DNA of 64,000 nt from positions 1,488,001 through 1,552,000 of the forward strand of contig JASJOG010000064.1 of NCBI GenBank assembly GCA_030142905.1, read 5' to 3'. Under the pieces are notes generated by a model. That model searched no databases. It was not told the DNA's origin and was given only the letters and a program-made list of their open reading frames with translations. The first letter of the stretch is position 1. Each line of letters begins with the position of its first letter. The position numbers and the translations under genes are program-made. This stretch comes from Heliopora coerulea (lineage: Eukaryota > Cnidaria > Anthozoa > Scleralcyonacea > Helioporidae). Shown here in pieces: positions 12,601 to 24,600 of this stretch.

Positions 12601-15600
12601 TTTTTCTTCAATGCAGTCTTCACGTCACACGTTTTCGGCAATTCGACCAAATTGTTTGCTCAAATTTTCTTCAGGTAGGTCCTCATGAAAAGCAATCCCC
12701 ACTTGTTGGTCTTCCTGTTCTTCGTAGTCAATGAGTCACTTTGCCTTTCTTGGTCACCCAGATCACCATTTGCAGCAATGTTCCTCAATATTTCCTGAAT
12801 TTCTCTCTCTCATAGCCATCCATTCGTCTTAATGGCTTTAGCTTGATCGGCTAGCCGTTGCTTACTTATGTCGAAAACCCCTGAGAATCCCACATATATA
12901 TACATCAATCTTTTCCTATAACCTTTTTTTCTGGGGTCACTCTTGATGTAACATTTCATCACAATCTTATTTCACCTCTTTGCTCTATTTTATTCTAGCA
13001 GTTACAAGATTACTACCCGGTCTCACCAACTGTCGGGCGAGACACCCACACTACTGGTTTGAATGGGTCTGACATATTTAGGAACCAAATTTTTAGCTTA
13101 TCATCGATGCGGTCGTCTATGTCGATGTTATGATTTTTATGAGTGAAGAAAAAGTTGTCGGAAAAGCTTTTACGTTAGCCACAGCCAAGAATTTGGAGAG
13201 ACGACGTCCCTGTTTTTCCCAAATGTAAAACGTACCTTTAATGCCACATCCTCAATGCCATTATTTGTCTTATAGACTTCTCCGTAGGTTCCCTCCCCAA
13301 CTTTTACAGACTTTGCAAGCATGCTAAAATCGGTAAAAAAAGAACAGAACGTACTTTCATTTCGGTTCAACGTTCAACCCGAATTAAAACATCAAGTTTC
13401 TATCGCAAGAGAAGTTCGCATAAGAGAACGATTAAGCAGTAAACAAGAGAACAATGAAAATATTTTGACTTATGGTTTCAGCTTACGAAAAATTTATTTT
13501 GCCTTTTTCAGCCTCCTAGCGGTGGCCAGGAATGCCAATTTAGTTATATTCATTTTGTCATTTCGTGTTGTCCTTGAGCCAAATGTTGAGTTTTTCCGAC
13601 TTGTTTTTGGATCACGTTTTATTTTCGACATGTTGACCTGTCGGCTCCCAGAACCTCAAACCACTGTTTCTTAATCATTTTGTTTACATTACTCCTCATG
13701 ATGTCGATGGGATTAGTCCAGTTGGTTGTTAGTTGTATGGGCAAAAACTATATCGGAATTATCTACTCGTTAAGAGCCATGAGTCTATTGGCGAACTACG
13801 GGTAAGACCTACTCGTGAATAATCGGAAACGTTATTTTCTGTACCCAACTGAAATCAGACATCTGAAATTGCATTTTGAAAACTTAAAAAAAAAATTTAA
13901 AAAGCCAACTATACGGGGTTTAAGTAAGACTGATATGACTGTACTTTAACCGCTGTAATGAAGTTCATTGCCTTTGTCAAGATTTGAAAGAGTACTGTAC
14001 CTCCACAACATATGAGAAAACCCTCACAAAAACTTCACAGTCACGCAATTTCACACCTGAAAACAGTAATATTTCATAAATGAATTGTTTCAATTCCATC
14101 TGTGAAATGAAAATTCCATAGTTATGTGAAATTAATTTTCACACGTAAATCTTCCATTTCACATGTGAAATACATGTTTCTTACACCAATATTACCCTTG
14201 TGAATTTTTTACATGTGAAAATGTACCGGTTCCATACAGTTTTCGTATGTGAAATGACATGTGAAATTTTCGTAAGAGACTACATTTCTGTTGCGCATGA
14301 ACGCAATTGCTTTAAATAGAAAAGATGGAGATAGAATTTTCTCTTTTGATAAATTAATTCTGTAAGATCTCACGACGTTGCAATAGCAGTATCAGGATAA
14401 TGTGCTGCAAGTCATAGAGAGAAAAAACATGTTATGGCATCGCCAGTATCCTAAAATCACAACCGCACTGGTGACCTCAAAGTCCTCCCATTTGTTCCCG
14501 TGGATTTTCAATCTACCCTCATATCAATCGATGTTCCCACCTGTGGAGCGTTAGAACCCCGGCTAAGTAATATAGATTTAAATTAAGCAAAACTAAAAAT
14601 TAATATTCGGTTTAAAAGCTCTCCAAACCATTTTAGACTTACCAAGGTGTCAGAGCCTCTGTAAATTTTAAAGGATTTTGTTGCTCACACTGAAGTAGAA
14701 TCTTTTCTTTAGCACTGGCTGTTTTCGTAGATCTAAACTTCTGGGGAGTAAGAGCTTCCTGAAATAAATTAAATGACAGTATTCAAATGCACAGGGGATA
14801 AACCATGAGGGTATTTTGTTACAGCACAAACACATAACCTTAAGCAATAAACTGTAAGAATTGAAACGGTTTTTAAATGGAAAGTTCAGTCAAAAAATAT
14901 TTTGAGATCTCTAAGGTATCTTAGATTATTCTCAGAGTTAACGGTTATGTCAGTTTAGCTGAAAAGATATCTCTCGTCAAAGTGAGAAATTTTGTTAATT
15001 TTTGACGCGATTTTCGTCTTTTTCGATCAGACGCGTATTGTTGGCGGATATCTGAACATGACGTCACTGAGTGGTTCTTGCTGAATTGAAGCGCAGTTTT
15101 GATAGCGATATCACGTCTAGACGTTTGTTGTTGGTGTTGTTAGTAGTTTACTGTAAGTCCAAGAGCTAGCCGTCCGATCATTCTCAGGGTCTTATATTAT
15201 TACGAACGTGTTGGCAATGGCGCGTCCATCATGAAGTAATGCTGTGTCGTATTGTTCTTTTTACAAGCAGAGCAACGCATGCTGATACTGTTATCGTTTA
15301 TTTCCGTGAACACTCAATAAAATTCATGAATGAGTTGTTTAATCGGCAGGTGCATTATACTTGCTCTTCTGATTTACATAAATCTGCATTTTTATTTAAA
15401 TTCATATCTTTAATACACAACTTAAACTTTCACGTTTGCATCACAGGTATTAACCTATTGATGGCAGTGTTCTAATAATTCTAATTTGACAATGTAAACT
15501 GTAAATGCAACACAACATCCATTAGAAGATGCAATTCATCGCATTATATGCAAGATAAAACATATTCCGAAGAGGAATATCTTGAAAAGTCAGAATACAA

Positions 15601-18600
15601 CTCAAAATCAAGACAAAAGTTGAATTAGTAATATTTCGGTTTTATTTCAAAACCATCATCAGACCAATTAGAATTAAATCAAGTGTTCAGAGTTTATATA
15701 CATAGCCGGATGACATCATTCTGGATAAGGCTAATTCACATAACTACCGTATAAGCCGACGTGGCTAAAGCAAAAGAGTGGAACGGAAAGGGGTGATAAG
15801 GTGGTGACAATCGTTTAAAATCATTCATTCAAGCAAATATTATTCACCTAACGTACTCTTACTCTTAGAAGCTCTTTACATTAAGTTTAATTCTCCTGAA
15901 TTAAACGTTGGTCTTAAGGCCAGAAAAGAACTTACACTATTTTCTTAATTCTCACTGCCTCTTCTCTACTTCAAACAGTCACATATCATTTTCACCTCCT
16001 TGTCACCTCTTTCCGTTCCACTCTATTGCTTTACCCACGTCGGGTTATAGTTACTGTACGTTAATTAGGCGTATCCAGAATGATGTCATCCGCCTGTCTA
16101 TATAAAGTCGGATGTATATAAAGTCTGAATACTTGATATAATTTTAATTGTTCTGATGATGGTTTTGAAGTAAAACCGAAATACAGTGAACTCTCAACGC
16201 GGACACCTCTATAAAGCGGACACCTCTTTAAGGTGGACTCAACTTGCTGGTCCCAGCCGTACGTAACATATTTCCCAGTACATTAACTCTATACAACGGA
16301 CACCTCTCTAAAGCGGACAGCGAACACTTTTTTGAAGAATTTTGGTCCAAAATATCCATGAAACCGGACACGTGAAACGCAAATTTGCGTGCACCACACT
16401 CGTCACGTTAGACATGTTTGACAAGAATTTATAATCTCTTATTTACTTATTATAAAAAATCAATACAATGGTCTATTTGCGCGACTATTCAGACGTTTTA
16501 TGAAATTCACCCGTCTTCCTTTTTGCCTTGTTTCTCGTTTTTATGCAATGCATTTTTCCAACCAATCTATAACCAAGTTCATGCCTTCAAAGTGTTCTTG
16601 ATTTCATATAAAGGGACCGTGAACGTTCAATTTTGATTTTAATAAAAATTGTGTTCCAGGTATGACGTCACAAATATCGGGTGTCACGTTACACAAGCTC
16701 ACGAACACCTCACTGAGACGAACACTTACGGTTGGTCCTGAGCGTGTCCGCTTTAGAGAGAGTTGACTGTATTTCTAATCCAACTTTCGTTTTGATTTTG
16801 AATCGTAATCTGAATTTTCAACATGTTCCTATTCGGAATATATTTTATCTTGTATTTTTTCAAACTGTGGGCTGACTCTGGCATCAAATCATACACTTAG
16901 TTATTATTTGGTGACAGCAAATATAATAAAAACAATTGACATTTCTTGTTGACTATTATAGTGAACGTGTTTGTTTGTTGGACTTAACATTTTATCAAAT
17001 CCAATTTTTTGGACTGCTGATATCGCTAACACAGATGAAACTGCTACTATTCTCAAGAATAGTAACTCTAGTCTGGTTATTCTGACCTTGTTTCAGATGT
17101 CTACGGAGTAGATCCACATAATAGATCTGTAATTTAACATGCTCAACCGACAATTATTTCATTATGTTCTGTAAAAATTACCCAGGAACTAAAATCAGAC
17201 CTAGTTTCGGAGACCTCAGGTTTTCAAAGTAACTTTGGGGAGCATGCCTCGGGATCCCTCCGACAAGTTCTCAACGTTCGGCCTCGACCGAATTAGACGC
17301 ATCAATGCTAAGATAAGAGCGTTGCTGCGGCCCAGTTTGCTGAAGAGACATACTTCATTGCATCAAAACCAAAGCCGAAGTGTTCAATATTCTAAAAAGC
17401 ACCATAAACAGGGTTCTTCCCTTATCTCAGTATCCACCTTATCGATTTTTTGAAGGACTTTTTGTGGTACATTTAAACAATTTTTAAGGACCCGTGGCAT
17501 ATGGCAACCAATTTCAAAAATCCCAGAAAATGTATTGTAGTGACGTGAATCCGGTGCAAGGACACGCCTTTAGAATATGATTGACGTTTTGTAAGTCAAG
17601 TAGAGAGAGTTGCATATATACGGTTGGTGAGTGGACAAGATAGTAATAGAGAATACGAATATTACATGTATAATACCTTAATATATGACCATAACTATGC
17701 TAAGGATTATGATAATGACTAGATCATCTCTGATTTCATTTGAATAACGATGAATGATTACAAATACACGATACACAATAACCTATGGCTATTTAAAATT
17801 AATTCCAGCTTTGCTGAAACGCAGCAGGGCAAATAAGACTGTTCATAAACTTGGGTAGGTTTTTAGAAAATTTAAGGACTTTTGAGCACTTAATTTTAAA
17901 AAAACCGTAAATTTAAGGTCTTTCATGGTTTTTGAGGATCGGTACGAACCCGGCATAAATGATTCCCAGGATAGAACTCTGGGCACTATATCGTTTGCTA
18001 AGGTAACGTTAAAAATACTTTCTTGGTACCGTTTCAAATTTTCCAGTTCAATAGATTTTAATGTATTTTACATTGATTACCGAAATTTTTAGTTGTCAAA
18101 ATAAAAATAAAACAACCAAAAGTTGTAAGTCAAGAATTACTTTTCGTGATTTCTTTTGTCATTATCAATTATAAAGAAAATCATTTACACACTTTACACA
18201 CTTACTACAAAAAGAGAATTATTTCCATTTCCGATCTTCAGCTTCTCGACACTCGGTAGGCCAGTTGTAAGTTTTTGAACAGGTATATCTGTGTTTTTCG
18301 TCAATTGTAAGGCTTCCGGAGAGTCCAAGCAGACTTTCGCATCCAGCAGACGAAGGTTTATCATTTGATCAGATACAGTTTGCACATCCAAAGATGGCTT
18401 TCTCCATTTACCCGGACAACATTTATCTGGAAATTCCGAATCACTGCTCGATCGTGCGAAACACTGGCTTTCATTTGTATTTTCTCTCTTTAAGTCCAAC
18501 TCATTAAATTCACTGACAGATTCAGTTCTACATCTGTTGTCACCTTGGCTTAACGACACTATAGAATTTATACCTCCAACAGTTCCAGCACTAAATCTGT

Positions 18601-21600
18601 CCTCATTTTGGCTTGACAAGGCTGCGGTATTAATATCACAGACAGTATTTTGGTCAGAAAATAAACTGGGACTGTCAGCTATATCAAAGTCCCTCGCGTA
18701 ACAAATCTTGCGTAAATTACACCGTCGGTGTGCAGAGGAATGTAACGCTAAAAGTGGGCTTATTTCCCCAAGTGCACGAGAATTTGCTGTATCAACGAGC
18801 CCTCTGGTTAAAGGTGTAGAATGTTCAGTAAAAACACGATTGTTCTTCTGATTGCTAAACGATTTTAAACATGTAGATTGAGATGATGACCTCATTTCAC
18901 TTCCATTTGAAAAAACTGCAAGCCAATTTTCCTTCGTAATGCTGTCTCCATTGCTGGTACCAAACGTGGTATGATCAGGGCTTACAACTGTGCTGTCTGG
19001 CAGGATTACCCTGCAATATAAAAAGACAAAAATACGTGTATATAACACTGTAAACCGCATACTAAACGCACTGTATTTGAGAATTGACAGATTAACTTAA
19101 GTCATTCAACCACAGTTGCTGCATGATTATGTGAAAAATCTATGCTGTCAGACGTGAAGGGAAATGAAAGCCAAGTCTGAGAAGTTCTAGATTTTATGAG
19201 AAGTTAAAGGTTGACTCGATACTTCTTTCACGAGTTTTTTGTGAACTAACACCGACGCTACCTTACTGGACCAGTCACAGTACAAGATCAACATTATTTT
19301 ATCAGCTCTTCTAACCAAAGATATGTAGTAAGCATATTGTAAACTTCATTCGACGCACCAGCACTCGAACTCAAAGATTCACTCCAGCCGAAAAACAAGC
19401 GTCACGCAAATGGAAGATCTGCGTTTATTTAGTTCAAAATAGTTATTTTTTCCCAATCTTATTGATCGCATGTTCTTGCATGTCATTTTTCTTATGCAAG
19501 GCTCGAATTTTACGGCAACACGTTAACCATTGGTAAGTAGTTTTCATTTTATGCTCACCAAAATTCCGTTTAAGGAACTCGACATGGTTCGTAAAAATTC
19601 TGCTGGAGATAGTTTGAATACGAAAAAAAAAATTGTGGAAAGAACGTTATTAGTCGCAGGAAATGGTGATATTCGTTTTTCCTCTTTGAGACTGATGACA
19701 TATCGAACGACCGGAAAACGCCATTTTAAATCTAATAAGAATACGTAACAAACAGTAAATTGGAAATCCGTCTATTCAGTGTTTGATAGCAAACTTGGTA
19801 ATTTGGTTAATTAAATTTCTGTCTGCTAACCCGAATAATCAATTACCCAAAAAATTAAACTCGAGTCTTGCTTATGTGGACCTTTTCCATTCACATGTCA
19901 CGTGGCCTTAAGTCTCTTAAAAGTTGCTTTCTATTAGTATATACGGTTTATCCATGGGAAACGCCTTTCAGAAGCAACAGTACTTTTATTTTCAAACCGT
20001 CACAAATAGGTAAAAGACAAGTCAATGTTCTTCATGCTAAATATTGGCTGGGATGACGAATTATTGGTTCGATGAAGATGCGATTTGCTTTTGGTCGCCA
20101 TTTTGGGTGAGAAAACTTTGTCATCCAACACGGCGGCTAAAACAAAACATCTTTTGATTCTTTTCATTACAGAGAAAATAAATAAAGGTAAAAAATTTGT
20201 AAGTCTACAGCAAATTCGTGAAACTGGCTGACGTTATTCGGCCATAAGTACGGTAGGTTTCACAGAATTTTACATCTCCGATTTTCAGTGAAGCGATTTA
20301 TCGTGACCGGCCATCTTCAAACTCCGTTGTGACTTGAGTGCTCTCAGAGTGGTTAATCGATCAGCCATGGCCTGATCACAGAAGGATGCGTGAGTACGAG
20401 GTTTAAGATTGCTGTTATTCGGAAAAACGCCAGGAAAGGTAAAAAAAGTATTTTCATAAGACAACTTGGCAAAAGCCTAGCACTTCAGTTAGACAGCTAA
20501 CCAACCAGTTGAATCGTTGTGCTATGACATAAGACCTATGTTCAAAGTTCCTGTTCTTAAACTCGACTAGGTTAAAGCCCATGAGTTGAGTAGAAGATTT
20601 TGGTTCGTCATAACTGTGCAACGAGTCTGTTGTAATACTTTACGGGATGGACGGATATAGATGTTTGGTCGCACTGTACACTTTATTCTTCTTTCTCGTG
20701 CTTTATATTACGAATGCATAGGAGTAAATCAGTGATGCCATCACGGTTTTCTTGTTTTCTTTAATTAACTAGATAGTACTTTCAAATGCCATTAGAACAA
20801 CTGTATGGATAAAAATCTGGTTTAGTGATTTGAAGTTAATAGATATGAAGTGGATTTGTCAAAAATGTGAAGGAGATCTACACTTTGGAGTTCTATACTC
20901 TTACAGATCAACAGAATTAGACCACAAACTTAGCTCTCCTAATTTAAAAGAACAATTCACCAACAGAAAATTCCAGACTAGAGCTATTAGTATTGTACAA
21001 ACACCTCTCCCAATAAGAAAGAGATAAAAATGTGATGGAATACATACAACAAAGGCAAAAGGAAAGCTAAGCTCACGACTACAAAATAAGCAAAATTCAG
21101 TATCAGCTTTGAAACTACTTGAGAAAAACCAATTAATCCAAGAGATTGAAAAGCCAATACCTTCATGAGCTAGAGCTCATCCCATACCTAAAGAGGATGA
21201 ACCCACCCATCAGCCAAACCAAAGACAAGCTGCATGGATAAAGGAACAAAATTATTAATTACAGTATGTGATAAACACTTTGGGTATATTCATATTCAGA
21301 TTAAAGGCTGAAATAGACTTTGCAGTCGCCGTAGTCGTGCGACCAAAGCGATTGCCTTAAACGGTTACCAGTTTATTCGCTTTGGTCGTAGAAGTTGGTC
21401 GCTTTGGTAGTTTCATATGTTGAAGCTTTGACCTTGGTCCCTTCAGTCGTTTCACTAATTGGTTGAGATTAGATTAGTTGGTATGCAACAGCGCGTTTGC
21501 ACTCCTCACAGAATAATGGCGTGTTTTGGGGAAGCTTCCATCAACTCGTCTAGAAACTATCCGAGAAAAATTATAAAAACAAATGAGTCAAACTTAACGG

Positions 21601-24600
21601 GCAGAATTGAATCGCTGAGTGAAATAGAAGCTGGATGTCTTTTCTTCTCGACAAAGGACCGACAAGTTGCAACAACACGTTGAAAATTCAGAGAGTCATT
21701 TGAAAGTAATAATAAAACTGTTCTTCATTTCCTTGCAGTTTTTAAACCGAGTTGTAAGGATCTTCGTGTTCTAACTTTTGTTGGTTGATCTCATCTTTTG
21801 TTTCTTTCCTTTGGCTTTTTTTCTTTCGCTCAATGTCCTCATGTTCGTTAATTATAATAGTGCTCATTGTCTCACAACCATTTTGGTTCAGTCACACGAC
21901 AAGTGCACAGTTTTTTTCACCCTTTAAAGAGAACGGGATGGAACATCATGTGACATTACTGTGGTGTGTCAGCAAGATCTTTGCCATGTGACCAGTTCTT
22001 GTACTGAATCTCTACAGCGGTCCAATTAAAATTAGAATTTACCCAATCAATGCAGGGGCGGATCCAGGAAAAAATATCACTAGGGCACTAGATCACACAA
22101 ACTTAGAAAGGTCCGGGGGCACACTCCCTCGGAATATTTTGACTTACTAAAATCTTAAAATACCATTTCCTACGTTTTGCTAGTGATTTACCTGTGCATG
22201 AATGTATCAAAATAAGAACACTTTTCAATGAAAAAGCTAGTCAATTTCCTGTACACATACTTCCGAACGTATATATCCGATGTTGGTACAATTTAGGGTA
22301 GGGCATAACTCTCTACAAAACAGTGAAACCAACATCCAACTCTTGATGGCATTTACTGGAGAAAACCTTTGCTGCACTTTATTACAAGCCCTAGGTGACC
22401 TAATTCAAGCTCTTTTCAGTTTTTTCAATATGTCGCAGCCACAGTAACTACTGAATAGCCATTAATGCAACAGACAAAAAGCAAAGTAAAATCCCAAATT
22501 ATTGATTTCTATCATATTCTAAATGAACTGTAAATACAGTAAATACCGTGTAACACAACAACAATTGTAAGGAGGAGAAAACTGTATTGCTAATACTTTC
22601 CATGGTGCAACGTTGGATAGGAAAAAAGATAAATTTTTTGAGATACTTAGCAGCACAACCCAAGCTTCAATAAAATGAATTTGGAAGAAAATGGTTGAAA
22701 TTCGATATGCTAAAACTGACATTTGACTATTTCGCTGTCGCGCTAAAACAGCCAACGCAAGAGAAAATGAATTACAGTAGATGAATCTTTTGGTTTTTGC
22801 AGCAACTTTACACCACAAGCTAAAATTAATGGTTAGCATTTTGGTGCAATATTCAACATTCAACAATATTGATTCAATTTCAACAATTATTTATTCAGCT
22901 TCAACAATTGTACATTCAACTTGATCAACAGTGTATTCATCAATTTCAACAACTATCTCTTCAGCTTCAACGACATTGATTCAATTTCAACAATTATTTA
23001 ACTTCAACGACAACAATTCGACTTCAATGACACCCTTTCAATTTCTTCAATATCACAAAGTGTTGCAAGGCAGGAATCAGGCGGGAACCGTGTTAGAAGA
23101 ATAATTGTCAAAGTCCAGCAAAATACGCGAAGTAAAGCCATAAACACAATGAATGTTTTAAAAATATTTAACGCATCTAACGTTTCGTTGCTACCTGTAG
23201 CATCATCAGAGAATAAACAAATTAGACAGTTGACAGATAGGTATAAGCTTGTGTTACTATTTACATTAATCACAGTGACTATGCAAGCTTTCCCTAACGA
23301 GAAGATCTATCGGTGAGAAACCTAAAATTAAAAATTTGAAAATCATCGACCGTGAAATGATTTCCAGTTTCAAAGTGGTGTTAAAGTTTACTGGGAGGAG
23401 AGGGATTAGCATATATTTTTTACCAGCAAGAGACTCTTCAGTTTGACTCTGCTCTTAAAGCAGAGAATCCCAAGTGATCCGAAACTCGTAGGTGTAAAAG
23501 CCGGTTTGTTTGACCAACACACAATGCGCTACAGCATCGGTACCAGAAACGGTAAACTACTCGAGATCTCAGACTCTTTGGTATAAGTGTGATAATCTGA
23601 CTATAGGATGTGAAATAATTCGTAAATTAATACACATTATTCAAAAATGGCCGCTGCGCGGAAAGGCCTGGTAGGGTTTGCACCGAAACGAGGTCATAAG
23701 GGCCACTTCGATCGACTTCGAAGAAGAAAGCATAAACATAGCTGCATGTGAGTTTAGAAATGGTTCAAAATTGTTGTGTTCCACTGTGTACCAAGAGAAC
23801 GTATCGAGAGGGTGGAATGAAGATATCTTTCCACAAGTTTCCGAGCGATAAAAGTTCAAGGGACGAGTGGATTCGAGCTATTCGAAGAGATGTTGGTAGA
23901 TACTTCAGCATCACGAAGAACACCCGAGTATGCTCGCGACACTTCAAGGAAAGTGACTTTGAACTAAGCCTTACCGGAAAACGAATATTGAAAGCGACGG
24001 CTGTCCCTTCAATATTTCCCTGGAAAGAACGTTCCCCTAAGAAACGAAAGCCGCCCAACTGCAAGAGTTCGCAAGAATGTAGATGCTAGTGGCATAAACG
24101 AAGTCTGTAAACGGCCTCAAGAAGATATGGCGGATATATCTGAAGACGCACCTTCGACTTCTGCCCAATGTGATGCTGTGGATTAGTAATGATCTCTTCA
24201 GGCAGCACATCTTCTTCGAATGCAATATCCACGGCATCAATTGGGCAGAAGTCGAAGACGCGTCTTCAGATAAATCCGCCATATCTTCTTGAGGCCGTTT
24301 ACAGACTTCGTTTATGCCACTAGCATCTACATTCTTGCGAACTCTTGCAATTGGCGGCTTTCGTTTCTTAGGGGAACGTTCTTTCCAGGGAAATATTGAA
24401 GGGACAGCCGTCGCTTTCAATATTCGTTTTCCGGTAAGGCTTAGTTCAAAGTCACTTTCCTTGAAGTGTCGCGAGCATACTCGGGTGTTCTTCGTGATGC
24501 TGAAGTATCTACCAACATCTCTTCGAATAGCTCGAATCCACTCGTCCCTTGAACTTTTATCGCTCGGAAACTTGTGGAAAGATATCTTCATTCCACCCTC

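Larger units (their letters stand above)
3860..13235 (-). other. Transposon-filled haspin intron 4
   Basis: This ~9.4-kb intron contains a PIF/Harbinger element, a Ty3/gypsy element and a retroelement scrap, annotated separately. The stretch 3860-4468, left of the Harbinger genes, shows no gene of its own. Confidence 0.75.
15548..16862. mobile_element. Fold-back element with hammerhead-like arms
   Basis: The left arm (about 15548-15780) recurs inverted on the right (about 16030-16183 plus 16772-16862): ends CAAGATAAAACATATTCCG versus CGGAATATATTTTATCTTG. Each arm contains CTGATGATGGTTTTGAA...AAAACCGAAATA, a hammerhead-like core. The right arm is split by the Tigger-like element at 16184-16769. 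A third related arm lies alone at 53583-53722. It sits in the haspin intron between exons 2 and 3. Confidence 0.75.

Noticed and set aside
13321..13674. 117-codon plus-strand ORF
   Set aside because: It starts in the haspin exon 4 acceptor region on the opposite strand and has no domain.
17235..17453. 72-codon ORF with basic composition
   Set aside because: No recognisable domain, no splice context, no repeat family recognised.
20830..21190. Possible gene beginning MKLIDMKWICQKCEG
   Set aside because: Broken by stops, no family recognised, no splice structure that restores it; left as intronic sequence.
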